Below are positions 1-6,936 of a stretch of 12,439 nt of DNA, one piece after another. How positions within the stretch are numbered: the stretch's first letter is position 1; every line of letters starts with the position of its first letter. The notes under the pieces were generated by a model. That model made no database searches. It had not been told where the DNA came from and worked only from the letters and a program-made list of their open reading frames with translations. The stretch is from an uncultured Bdellovibrio sp. (GTDB lineage: Bacteria; Bdellovibrionota; Bdellovibrionia; Bdellovibrionales; Bdellovibrionaceae). The position numbers and the translations under genes are program-made. The stretch is from NCBI GenBank assembly GCA_937871355.1, contig CALMPX010000309.1, positions 1-12,439 on the forward strand, written 5' to 3'.

Positions 1-648
1 ATCGGTATCGACTGAAACAGAACCTTTTTTGCCTTCAATCACGATTGGTGTGATTTCATTTTTAAACAAGCCTGCGGCAATTGAAGCTTGCGCTTTTTTA
101 AAAGAATTAATGGCAAATTCATCTTGGGCTTCTCGCGTGAATTTAAATTCACGAGAACAAAGTTCTGCCGCATTTCCCATGTGAAAATTATTGTATGGAT
201 CCCACAAGCCATCCTTAACCATGGAATCAATCATTTGCACGGAACCCATACGGTATCCGTTACGAGAGTTTTCTAATAAATGAGGAGCGAGAGACATATT
301 TTCTTGTCCACCAGCAATCGCAATTTTTGCATTTCCTAGTTGAATAGAATCAGCGGCCAACATCACGGCTTTTAAACCAGATCCGCAAACCTTATTAATC
401 GTTAAACACGGAGTTGAATTTGAAATTCCTGCGAACAAAGCGGCTTGACGAGCGGGAGCTTGTCCTACGCCAGCTGTTAAAACTTCTCCCATGATCACTT
501 CGTCTATATCATTTGTTGTTAAATTGGCTTTTTCTAAAGCGGCCTTGATCACTTTTGATCCTAAAACCGGCGCCGGCAAGCTTGAAAGTTGACCTTGAAA
601 ACTTCCGACAGCTGTTCTTTGAGCTGAAACGATAACTACATTTTCCAT
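1..648 (-). CDS. Acetyl-CoA acetyltransferase (thiolase), 5' part only
   Basis: Thiolase-family enzyme that condenses two acetyl-CoA to acetoacetyl-CoA, or cleaves beta-ketoacyl-CoA in fatty acid breakdown; cytoplasmic. Reading the minus strand from ATG at 648 gives 216 open codons to the window edge, slightly over half of the usual 390-400 residues, so the stop and the C-terminal His and second catalytic Cys lie outside. Visible hallmarks are the start VIVSAQRTAVGSFQG, the nucleophile Cys88 in NKVCGSG, the GGQENMS segment at about 113-119 and FHMG at about 155-158, all in the order of the classical N-terminal domain. AAAGGA at 655-660 lies 6 bases before the ATG and supports this start. The gene is divergent from the 768-1646 gene. 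Degradative versus biosynthetic use (for example polyhydroxybutyrate) cannot be decided from this half, so no symbol is given. Confidence 0.95.
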   Translation of the reverse strand, partial: MENVVIVSAQRTAVGSFQGQLSSLPAPVLGSKVIKAALEKANLTTNDIDEVIMGEVLTAGVGQAPARQAALFAGISNSTPCLTINKVCGSGLKAVMLAADSIQLGNAKIAIAGGQENMSLAPHLLENSRNGYRMGSVQMIDSMVKDGLWDPYNNFHMGNAAELCSREFKFTREAQDEFAINSFKKAQASIAAGLFKNEITPIVIEGKKGSVSVDTD

Positions 649-679
649 AAAAAATCCTTTCGTGAAAATTACATTTGGA

Positions 680-709
680 ATCATATACCCATTCGCAGAC
701 ATGTGTAAA
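680..709 (-). promoter_or_regulatory. Candidate sigma70 promoter of the thiolase gene
   Basis: On the minus strand TTTACA (704-709) is followed after 16 bases by TATATG (682-687), or after 18 bases by TATGAT (680-685). It lies about 30-60 bases before the thiolase ATG, with a Shine-Dalgarno in between. Both boxes are near consensus, but the region is AT-rich, so this is a prediction by eye. Confidence 0.5.
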
Positions 710-767
710 AAAACTTTCGATTAAATCCGTTGACAGGACTAAGAAATTCCCGCAACGCTGATTTCAT

Positions 768-1646
768 ATGGCAAAAAAAGCAAAACCAAAATCTAAAAGT
801 GAAGCTAAAGATAAAGCTAAAAAATTAGCAAAACCTGTAACCAAAAAGGCAGCGAAGCCTTCTAAGCCGGCTAAAGTGACGAAACTTGCTGTAAAAGTAG
901 CGTCTAAGCCGACTAAAGCAGCAGTTAAAGTCGCCCCTTCGAAGTCAGCTAAGCCCGTCAAGGTGGATAAAAAAACAGCAAAAGTGTCAGCCAGTGCTAA
1001 AGTGTCCGCTCAAGAAGTAGACAAAAAAGCTGCGACGGCTACAAAAGCTGACGTTAAGCAGCAAGCAAAACCTTTAACTAAAGCGAAAATCAAAGCTAAA
1101 AAAGTTGAAAAAAAAGAAGATGATTTCGACGATGATATGATCGACGACGATTTCGGCGAATCAGAAATTGCTGAATATGAAGACGATTTGAAAGCTGTCG
1201 AAGAAGAAGACGAAGATCTTAATGATGACCTGTCAGACGACGACGAATCAGAAGAAAAGGAAACGGAAGTCTATTTAACCGACTCAGAAGGACGCAGACT
1301 TTGTCGAGTACGGGACTGTGATCAAGTTTCAAATGTTGAAGGTTATTGCCGTTATCATTACCTCTTATTATGGAAAAAAATTCAAATTAGAAAAAGTATC
1401 TTACTTGATAATAAACTCGAAAAATACATCGAGGACTTAACTAGTCGTTATCCAGATAAATTCTTAGAGATGATAAAAAAAGATATGAAAACAGAAAAAG
1501 ATTTCCACTCAGCTATTCAAGAATTAGAAATTGATGAATCAGCTATGGGAGACAATGATGCCGCGGACGATGATGCTCAATCATTTGCCGATGAAATCCG
1601 TGGAGTCGGGGAAGCTCCAGCTATCGATGACGACAGTGATTTCTAG
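768..1646 (+). CDS. Unrecognised Lys/Ala-rich, acidic protein with one Cys3His zinc-like motif
   Basis: A 292-residue protein of unknown function with four visible parts. Residues 1-116 are a histone-H1-like low-complexity tail of Lys, Ala, Pro, Val and Ser with degenerate AKPxK/SKPxK repeats. Residues 117-166 are strongly acidic (runs of D and E). Residues 167-260 look folded: VYLTDSEGRRLCRVRDC leads into a C179-x4-C184-x9-C194-x2-H197 site, then a likely helical stretch (LLLWKKIQIRKSILLDNKLEKY and on to IQELEIDE). Residues 261-292 are again Asp-rich. No arginine occurs before residue 176, so all the basic charge of the tail is lysine. No signal peptide or membrane segment is visible. Cys-x4-Cys-x9/10-Cys-x2-His sites are seen in small treble-clef-like zinc modules, so nucleic acid or protein binding is plausible but inferred. 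The MAKKAK start is the obvious ATG, yet no Shine-Dalgarno precedes it. A strong terminator follows 24 bases after the stop. Confidence 0.85.
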   Translation: MAKKAKPKSKSEAKDKAKKLAKPVTKKAAKPSKPAKVTKLAVKVASKPTKAAVKVAPSKSAKPVKVDKKTAKVSASAKVSAQEVDKKAATATKADVKQQAKPLTKAKIKAKKVEKKEDDFDDDMIDDDFGESEIAEYEDDLKAVEEEDEDLNDDLSDDDESEEKETEVYLTDSEGRRLCRVRDCDQVSNVEGYCRYHYLLLWKKIQIRKSILLDNKLEKYIEDLTSRYPDKFLEMIKKDMKTEKDFHSAIQELEIDESAMGDNDAADDDAQSFADEIRGVGEAPAIDDDSDF

Positions 1647-1670
1647 AAACTCAGCTAAAATTTAAAATAA

Positions 1671-1700
1671 AAAGCCCTCTAGAAGTAGAGGGCTTTTTTT
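1671..1700. terminator. Bidirectional intrinsic terminator between convergent genes
   Basis: A perfect 10-bp inverted repeat (AAAGCCCTCT at 1671-1680, AGAGGGCTTT at 1687-1696) encloses a 6-base loop and is followed by a T run (1694-1700) on the plus strand. On the minus strand the same stem is followed by TTATTTTAAA, also U-rich in RNA. It therefore can end both the 768-1646 gene and the leftward operon ending at 1737. Confidence 0.93.
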
Positions 1701-1736
1701 ATTTGATGATGTCTATGACGAGTTCTCGTTGATATT

Positions 1737-2147
1737 CTAATTCTTAAAAGTTCGTAAAATAAAGTATACGACAATAGCCAAAAGTAAAACTCGAGACCAT
1801 TTTGTCTTTTTATTTTGTATTTGTTCCGGATGAGTTGCTTCGGGTATATGTGGAATTTTAAATTTTTCAGGGATACTGTCCGGTGCTAAGTTTGTCGCTT
1901 TTTTGAAAGCTTCTTCCTGATTTGGATTCATATCGGCTTGAATATAAAATATTGATCCTAAATATGTTTGTGTTCTGAATTCGACTTGATTGACCAGATT
2001 TTCAGGGGAATTTTCAGCATATCTTTTTTCAGTCTCTTTATCGACTTCATGGGTAAATTCAATATTATTTTTGACTAACCAAGCACAAGCACTTTTAAAC
2101 TCTTGTGGAGTGAACGGGCCAAATTTTTTTGTATTATCAATATTCAT
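1737..2147 (-). CDS. Unrecognised protein with a C-terminal membrane anchor
   Basis: A 136-residue protein that I do not recognise. Residues 1-115 are soluble and mixed-charge, beginning FGPFTPQEFKSACAWLVKNN, with a likely beta-strand region at about 54-72 (VEFRTQTYLGSIFYIQ) and a Pro-rich linker at about 89-110. Residues 117-133 (WSRVLLLAIVVYFILRTF) form a single hydrophobic helix preceded by KKTK, only three residues from the end, so the protein looks tail-anchored with the soluble part in the cytoplasm. It is the last gene of a three-gene operon: its ATG follows the sulfatase-family stop after 2 bases (TAATTATG) and has no convincing Shine-Dalgarno, which suggests translation by reinitiation. 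The bidirectional terminator at 1671-1700 lies about 40 bases downstream. A role with the membrane enzyme upstream is inferred from the coupling only. Confidence 0.8.
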   Translation of the reverse strand: MNIDNTKKFGPFTPQEFKSACAWLVKNNIEFTHEVDKETEKRYAENSPENLVNQVEFRTQTYLGSIFYIQADMNPNQEEAFKKATNLAPDSIPEKFKIPHIPEATHPEQIQNKKTKWSRVLLLAIVVYFILRTFKN

Positions 2148-2149
2148 AA

Positions 2150-4240
2150 TTATTTAAGGTTTATGTTTTTAGAATGGTTTAAATAAGAATCGAGTGATCC
2201 CATGAGTGATTTATATTTCAATGATAACTCATTATGAATGTTATTGTTTGTAACGCTATTTTCATAAAGATCATGAATATTATTTTGAGTGTCGCGACTG
2301 AAGTAGCTTGATTTATCGCCATCATGAACAAACACAGCCACAGTAGGGCTTGCAATCAAACGAGAATTATTTAACGCAAATGTAAGATCTTTTTTGGTAA
2401 ACATATCCGTTCCAAAAGTATCATAGTCTAAGCCGTTTAAACTGAGATTGTAAAGTGTGGGCCATATATCCATATGGCCTCCAAAACTTGTTTCGAAAGT
2501 ATTTTTATCGAGGTGATGCGCTTTTCGAATACTTTCAGGGATGTATATATAAAATGGAACGGTATCTTTGATAAAGCGTTCATTGCTGTTGAAATTTACC
2601 AGCCAAGAACTGTGATCGCCTGTGGCGGCAATAAGAGTTGATTTTTTAAGATCGGAATTTTTAATATCATCAATAAAATTCGCCAAGGCATCAGATGAAT
2701 AGCGATAAGTTTTGAAGCGTTCTTGAGTCAAATTTTTATCAATTATGCGGTTATACTCTGGATATTTAAGAATATTGACTTCAGGTGATATACTTTTGAT
2801 ATCGTAATTTGGTGGGAGCTCGAAAGGAGGATGATTGGTCGTTGTCATGACGACGTACAACTTATTTTTTTCTGATTTCTCTTTTAATTTAATATGAATA
2901 TATTTTAGCAAATCTTCGTCATAAATACCCCAATCGTGAATTCCGGCCATGGGGATATTATTTTCTTCTAAAGTTTTCTTAACTTCAATTTCGCCTTCGA
3001 TGAAATCGAATCCCTGAACCATGGCGTACTTATTAATATCGCGCCAGCCAGGATTTCCTCCGTAGACAAAATGAGTTTCATAATTTTGTTTTTTATACGT
3101 GAGCGCCGGTGAAGTTGAAAGCGGAGTATTTAGATAAGAACTTTCCGTCAAGAAAGGGCTGATCGCGCGTTGAGGAACTCCGGCCAGGATGCAGCTGAGT
3201 GATCCTGCGGTGCCAGGTGTGCCTGCTAAAAAATGCACGTTGATAAAATCTTGCTCGAAATGCTTATGCATTTTCCCCACCATATCAAAAACAGGTGGGT
3301 GGCTCGCGGCTATGCCGTAGGCTCCCCAGCTTTCCATGACAAGCATAACAACATTTTTAATCTGTGTATTTTCCTTGTTGAGTGGAGCTTTAAATTTCAT
3401 AAGACTGAAGCGATTATTATTATCAATTTTTTGACCAAAGAAATCTTCAAAAGCTTTATCTTCAGATGCCGGTGATGACGTCTCGTAGCCGAATTCTTTT
3501 AGATTTGAATTCCAAACGTTGGCTCCCATGCTGTTTTGACTATTACGTAATTTGGCAGCTCGGATCAGGGCATGAGCGGTTCCGAATGAAAGCTGATTGA
3601 CGAACGGAATTGAAGATATCACAGCGTAATCAGGTCCTAATGGAAATAAGCTTAAAGTTCCACGGGCAAGTCCGAACAAAGTGACGAATAAAATGATTTT
3701 AAATTTATAATTTGCGTTGAGAATAACTGGTAAATTGCGATTGATGAATTTTTTAGAGCTGTAATAAGTCAGATAACAAAGAATGAATACGGCTATTAAA
3801 ATTTGGACCGCTGGATAGTTTTTCCAGAAGCCTTTAAGTACGGCGGTGGTATTGTCATCGACGATTCCAAAAGCGATCAAATTGATTCGATCCGTGTAAA
3901 AAGAATAAAAAATAATATCGGCTACGCTAGCGATGACCCAGAAATAAAGAAAAAGACGGTGGAAGTTTAAACCTAATTTGGCCAACCAAAGTGGCGTTTT
4001 TTTAAAAGATATAAACGGCACGAACAAAATAATCATGTAAGAAATAGCGCTGAGATCAAACCGAAATCCACGGAAAAAAGCGCTTAAAATTTCGGAGTAG
4101 TTTTTGGCAAAAGTGAGATCAGAGGGCACTAAAGCCTGATAAAATAAAAGTCGTATAATAGATCCGACCACACTTAAAGATAAAATATATTTAAGCCAGA
4201 TCGTGAATTGTTTTCTATTAAAGTCGTTTGAAATGATCAT
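2150..4240 (-). CDS. LTA synthase-type membrane sulfatase-fold transferase
   Basis: A 696-residue inner-membrane enzyme of the alkaline-phosphatase-superfamily group that includes LtaS, OpgB/MdoB and phosphoethanolamine transferases. These move a phosphoglycerol or phosphoethanolamine headgroup from a phospholipid to an envelope glycan or lipid through a Thr intermediate. Five hydrophobic helices lie at about 14-37, 62-79, 95-117, 142-160 and 178-198, followed by a catalytic domain from about 295. The catalytic motifs are NVVMLVMESW (Glu303, metal), GTPGTAGSLS (Thr344, probable nucleophile), NHPPFELP (His469), ATGDHSSW (Asp542-His543, metal) and GGHMDIWPTL (His589). All key residues are present, so it should be active. 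A tail of about 90 residues follows the motif region. It overlaps the upstream gene by one base (TAATG) and is coupled to the downstream anchored protein. The substrate is unknown. A true lipoteichoic acid is unlikely if the host is Gram-negative, so an OpgB-like or lipid-modifying role is more plausible. Confidence 0.88.
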   Translation of the reverse strand: MIISNDFNRKQFTIWLKYILSLSVVGSIIRLLFYQALVPSDLTFAKNYSEILSAFFRGFRFDLSAISYMIILFVPFISFKKTPLWLAKLGLNFHRLFLYFWVIASVADIIFYSFYTDRINLIAFGIVDDNTTAVLKGFWKNYPAVQILIAVFILCYLTYYSSKKFINRNLPVILNANYKFKIILFVTLFGLARGTLSLFPLGPDYAVISSIPFVNQLSFGTAHALIRAAKLRNSQNSMGANVWNSNLKEFGYETSSPASEDKAFEDFFGQKIDNNNRFSLMKFKAPLNKENTQIKNVVMLVMESWGAYGIAASHPPVFDMVGKMHKHFEQDFINVHFLAGTPGTAGSLSCILAGVPQRAISPFLTESSYLNTPLSTSPALTYKKQNYETHFVYGGNPGWRDINKYAMVQGFDFIEGEIEVKKTLEENNIPMAGIHDWGIYDEDLLKYIHIKLKEKSEKNKLYVVMTTTNHPPFELPPNYDIKSISPEVNILKYPEYNRIIDKNLTQERFKTYRYSSDALANFIDDIKNSDLKKSTLIAATGDHSSWLVNFNSNERFIKDTVPFYIYIPESIRKAHHLDKNTFETSFGGHMDIWPTLYNLSLNGLDYDTFGTDMFTKKDLTFALNNSRLIASPTVAVFVHDGDKSSYFSRDTQNNIHDLYENSVTNNNIHNELSLKYKSLMGSLDSYLNHSKNINLK

Positions 4241-4812
4241 TAGTGCATGTCTTCTTTTTTGTTTTTTGATTTGAACATTTGTGGTTCTAAGTTTTTTGCA
4301 AATTCATCGAAATCTTCTTCAGTCGCATCGAGGATATCTGCCGATTCTTCCTCGACTTCTTTGAGTAAAGAGTCATCGCTTTCTCCCAAAAGCTTATCGG
4401 CAGCATCTTTGAGCTCTGGATTTTCCGTTGAAAACTGTAGCCAAACTTTGTGATCGTTGAATGGATATTCCATCCAGGTATAGGGAAGTTGGATTTCACC
4501 GTCTTCATTTTCAAAATAGTCTAAAAGCAAGCTGGCAATGGCATCCACGGCGACGTAGACAAGTTCAATTACTTTGTCCGGTTCATTTTTGTGATCTAAA
4601 GAAACCTCAAAATTGTTGTATCGAAGTTCGCCTTTTCGGTGCAAGCCGACTTGGACTAAGATTTCTTTTTCATAAAAGCGCCCTGAAACATGCACATTGG
4701 TCGTTGTTCCTAATTGAGTTTTAAAATTTTGCTTAAATATATCGCTAATTCCAGCAGTTAAGTCGGCTGGGAACTCGGTCCACTTCTTATTCGATTTATA
4801 ACGAGGATTCAT
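4240..4812 (-). CDS. Unrecognised acidic cytoplasmic protein, first gene of the envelope operon
   Basis: A 190-residue protein that I do not recognise. Residues 1-125 look like an alpha/beta domain: KKWTEFPADL near the start, strands at about 39-58 (NVHVSGRFYEKEILVQVGL) and 66-72, a hydrophobic helix at about 82-100 (VIELVYVAVDAIASLLLDY) and PYTWMEYPF at 110-118. From about 130 it becomes an acidic helical tail rich in E, D and S, ending in a lysine-rich KSKNKKEDMH. There is no signal peptide or transmembrane span; the 82-100 helix contains a D and looks amphipathic rather than membrane-embedded. AAAGG (4822-4826) lies 9 bases before the ATG. Its stop overlaps the ATG of the membrane transferase (TAATG), so the two are probably made in fixed ratio. 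It may be a partner or regulator of that enzyme, but only the context supports this. Confidence 0.82.
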   Translation of the reverse strand: MNPRYKSNKKWTEFPADLTAGISDIFKQNFKTQLGTTTNVHVSGRFYEKEILVQVGLHRKGELRYNNFEVSLDHKNEPDKVIELVYVAVDAIASLLLDYFENEDGEIQLPYTWMEYPFNDHKVWLQFSTENPELKDAADKLLGESDDSLLKEVEEESADILDATEEDFDEFAKNLEPQMFKSKNKKEDMH

Positions 4813-4855
4813 GGTTTAAAACCTTTCAAAAATGAGGAGAAATCTCTTCTATATG

Positions 4856-4884
4856 TTGACTGAAAATCAAAGCGTTTTTATAAC
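4856..4884 (+). promoter_or_regulatory. Sigma70-type promoter of the miaB-dnaE run
   Basis: TTGACT (4856-4861), a 17-base spacer and TATAAC (4879-4884) give two near-consensus boxes at the ideal distance, about 40 bases before the miaB ATG. This is the strongest promoter-like sequence in the window. Confidence 0.75.
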
Positions 4885-4906
4885 TCATACATCTTGAAAA
4901 TAACAA
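4877..4906 (-). promoter_or_regulatory. Candidate promoter of the leftward three-gene operon
   Basis: On the minus strand TTGTTA (4901-4906) and TATAAA (4877-4882) are separated by 18 bases. Transcription would begin near 4870, giving a leader of about 58 bases before the ATG at 4812. Its -10 box shares bases with the -10 box of the opposing miaB promoter. Confidence 0.5.
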
Positions 4907-4914
4907 CTAAAATT

Positions 4915-4918
4915 GGAA
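4915..4918 (+). promoter_or_regulatory. Shine-Dalgarno that sets the miaB start
   Basis: GGAA lies 6 bases before ATG at 4925. An in-frame TTG at 4913 would overlap this site and has only A-rich sequence upstream, so the ATG at 4925 is the better start. Confidence 0.6.
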
Positions 4919-4924
4919 CAAATT

Positions 4925-6346
4925 ATGGTAGAACTCACCTTACAGGAAAATATTCAATCTGACATTCAATCAGATGAAATGACTCAATCTCAAATGACCA
5001 AAAGTTCTGATCAGAACGATAAAAACCAAGATATTGGATTAGGTCGCGGTGTCTACGTTTCCACCTATGGTTGTCAAATGAACGTGAATGATACTGAACG
5101 TATGTACTCATTACTAGAGATGGTGAACTTTGTTCCGGTGCAAACTCCTGAAGAAGCTGAATTGATTATTATTAATGCCTGCTCCATACGGGAAAAACCC
5201 GTTCACAAAGTTTATTCTGAAGTGGGTCGTTACAAAAAATTGCGCGATAAAAAACCAGGTATCAAAATCGGTGTTGGCGGTTGCGTCGGCCAACAAGAAA
5301 AAGAAAAATTAATTAAAAATCAACCGCTCATCGATTTTGTTTTCGGTACGGACAATATTGATAGTCTTCCCAATTTGGTGGCGCAAGTATTTACGGATAA
5401 AACTAAGGTCATTCAAACTAAATTTGAACATCGTGCACCTTATCATGTGGAAACGCTCGTTCGAAATCCAGGTGTTTCAACTTTTGTGAATATTGCTAAA
5501 GGCTGTGATAATTTCTGTACATTTTGTATTGTTCCGTACACGCGTGGTCGTGAAAAATCGCGCCCGATGTCTCATGTGTTGATGGATGTTCGCAATTTAG
5601 TTAAACGTGGAGTCAAAGAAGTTTCTTTATTGGGACAAAATGTGAACTCGTACAATTCTGAAGATGGCGCTGACTTCGCTGATCTTTTGAAAAAAGTAGC
5701 CACAGATACGGATATCGAAAGAATTCGTTACACGACATCTCATCCTAAAGACTTTAACGAAAAGTTGATGCATGTGATGGCCGATCATCAAGATAAAATT
5801 TGTGAATATGTTCATCTTCCTTTCCAAAGTGGTAATACAGAAATTTTAAAACGTATGAACCGGGGCTACAGCCGTGAAGAATACGTCGCCAAAATTAATC
5901 AAATGAAAAAAATTATTCCTAACTTAGTTTTATCAACAGATATTATCGTGGGTTTTCCCGGCGAAACAGAAGAAGCTTTCCAGGACACCATGAGTCTTGT
6001 GGAAGAAGTGGGTTATGAGACCATTTATGCTTTCATGTATTCACCGCGTCCTTTTACAAAAGCGGCTCAGTACACCGACCAGGTGGAAGAAGCCGTGAAG
6101 AATGAACGCTTGAATCGTTTGTTCGATCATCAAGATAAATTAGCGTTTGAACTCGTTAAACGTTATCAAGATCAAACATTAAATGTTTTAGTCGAAGCGA
6201 TTAATGAACAAGGCAAAGCTCAGGGTCGTAGTACTCAAAATAAATTGGTTTATTTTATGGGAAGCGCCGATTTGATAGGTAAAACAGTTCCAGTGCGTAT
6301 CACACAAGCTTTTCCCAGCGTATTTCGCGGAGAATTACAACAATGA
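4925..6346 (+). CDS. miaB: tRNA-2-methylthio-N6-dimethylallyladenosine synthase
   Basis: Radical-SAM methylthiotransferase that converts i6A to ms2i6A at position 37 of tRNAs reading UNN codons. From ATG 4925 it has 473 residues, near the family's usual 440-475. A polar Gln/Ser/Asp-rich N-terminal extension of about 40 residues precedes the UPF0004 domain, where STYGCQMNVNDTE, NACSIREK and VGGCVGQQE give the auxiliary [4Fe-4S] cysteines C50, C86 and C120. The radical-SAM core has C194-x3-C198-x2-C201 in AKGCDNFCTFCIVPYTRGRE. SLLGQNVNSY, HLPFQSGN, and STDIIVGFPGETEE follow in the expected order, and a TRAM RNA-binding domain closes the protein (about 420-469). SPRPFTKAA stands where SxRPGTxAA is common. 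It begins the long rightward transcription unit, and its TGA overlaps the next ATG (ATGA). Confidence 0.96.
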   Translation: MVELTLQENIQSDIQSDEMTQSQMTKSSDQNDKNQDIGLGRGVYVSTYGCQMNVNDTERMYSLLEMVNFVPVQTPEEAELIIINACSIREKPVHKVYSEVGRYKKLRDKKPGIKIGVGGCVGQQEKEKLIKNQPLIDFVFGTDNIDSLPNLVAQVFTDKTKVIQTKFEHRAPYHVETLVRNPGVSTFVNIAKGCDNFCTFCIVPYTRGREKSRPMSHVLMDVRNLVKRGVKEVSLLGQNVNSYNSEDGADFADLLKKVATDTDIERIRYTTSHPKDFNEKLMHVMADHQDKICEYVHLPFQSGNTEILKRMNRGYSREEYVAKINQMKKIIPNLVLSTDIIVGFPGETEEAFQDTMSLVEEVGYETIYAFMYSPRPFTKAAQYTDQVEEAVKNERLNRLFDHQDKLAFELVKRYQDQTLNVLVEAINEQGKAQGRSTQNKLVYFMGSADLIGKTVPVRITQAFPSVFRGELQQ

Positions 6347-6903
6347 CATCAGAAGATACTCTGCTTAAAGAATTAAATCCTGATTTTCTTTTTTCAAAAA
6401 ATCAGGATGAAAAAGTTGATTTCACTCAGCAGGACTTGATTGAACTTAAGCCCTACGGAATGTCATTACACAACGATACCACACGTCCGTTTCTGTTGTT
6501 GAAAGATGTCACTGGTCAATACACATTGCCTGTGGGTATCAGTCAAATCGAAGCCGGAGTGACTTTGACTCAGTCGTCAACAACGCAAGCTTTGGGAACA
6601 CCTCATACCTTTTCGGAAAAATTATTAACAAGTCTTGATATCAAAATTGATAAATGTATTTTTGTCGAAATCAGCGGTCATCACCAGTATGTGCGGGTTT
6701 ATATGTCAGGTCATCCACGTTTTCAAAGTCTCAAGCTTAAAGCCGAAGATGCCATGAGCCTCTGTTTACATCTCAAGGTTCCTTTTTACGCTTCGACTTC
6801 ATTTATTCAACGCTCGAAAATAATGACGGCAGATCTTTCTGATAGTGCTAAAAAGATTTCGAATCAACCAGACATTGCTAGTCTTAAAAAACAGTACCAT
6901 TGA
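6343..6903 (+). CDS. DUF151 bifunctional-nuclease-like protein (divergent)
   Basis: A 186-residue protein that matches the DUF151/bifunctional nuclease fold; members have been reported to cut DNA and RNA, and others have unknown roles. Residues 1-32 are a variable polar leader. The domain spans about 33-150: RPFLLLKDVTGQYTLPVGIS, then the conserved Glu-Ala pair at 70-71, TPHTFSEKLLTSLDIKIDKC (the equivalent of the family's THDLL region) and LKAEDAMSLCLHLKVPFYA (133-150), equivalent to the signature that usually reads RPSDAIALA. The Arg-Pro-Ser of that signature is replaced by Lys-Ala-Glu, so nuclease activity is uncertain. Residues 151-186 form a polar tail. Its ATG overlaps the miaB stop (ATGA), and GGAGA at 6329-6333 inside miaB is a possible Shine-Dalgarno. 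Co-translation with miaB might hint at a tRNA or RNA-linked role, but that is inference. Confidence 0.83.
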   Translation: MTSEDTLLKELNPDFLFSKNQDEKVDFTQQDLIELKPYGMSLHNDTTRPFLLLKDVTGQYTLPVGISQIEAGVTLTQSSTTQALGTPHTFSEKLLTSLDIKIDKCIFVEISGHHQYVRVYMSGHPRFQSLKLKAEDAMSLCLHLKVPFYASTSFIQRSKIMTADLSDSAKKISNQPDIASLKKQYH

Positions 6904-6936
6904 TTTTTTTAAATTATTTCAGCAAGAGGGGGTTGA

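Noticed and set aside
764..961. Minus-strand open frame with a hydrophobic, Ala/Phe/Leu-rich product
   Set aside because: It is the reverse complement of the lysine-rich tail of the plus-strand gene (Lys AAA/AAG codons read as Phe/Leu), so its membrane-like look is an artefact.
1718..1729. Small inverted repeat ACGAG-TT-CTCGT near the end of the leftward operon
   Set aside because: Five pairs with a 2-base loop cannot form a convincing hairpin, and no U-run follows on either strand.
3233..3475. Plus-strand open frame opposite the transferase gene
   Set aside because: It lies wholly within the catalytic domain of the minus-strand gene, whose motifs are intact; it has no family features of its own.
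4913..4924. TTG at 4913 as the miaB start
   Set aside because: It would overlap the only good ribosome site (GGAA at 4915-4918), which is well spaced for ATG 4925.
6885..6914. Possible promoter before the carbonic anhydrase-like gene (TTGCTA, 18 bases, TTAAAT)
   Set aside because: Both boxes are weak matches in AT-rich sequence, so it is not listed as a feature.
6901..6915. T run after the DUF151 gene as a terminator
   Set aside because: No stable hairpin stands before the T run, and the next gene follows within 33 bases.
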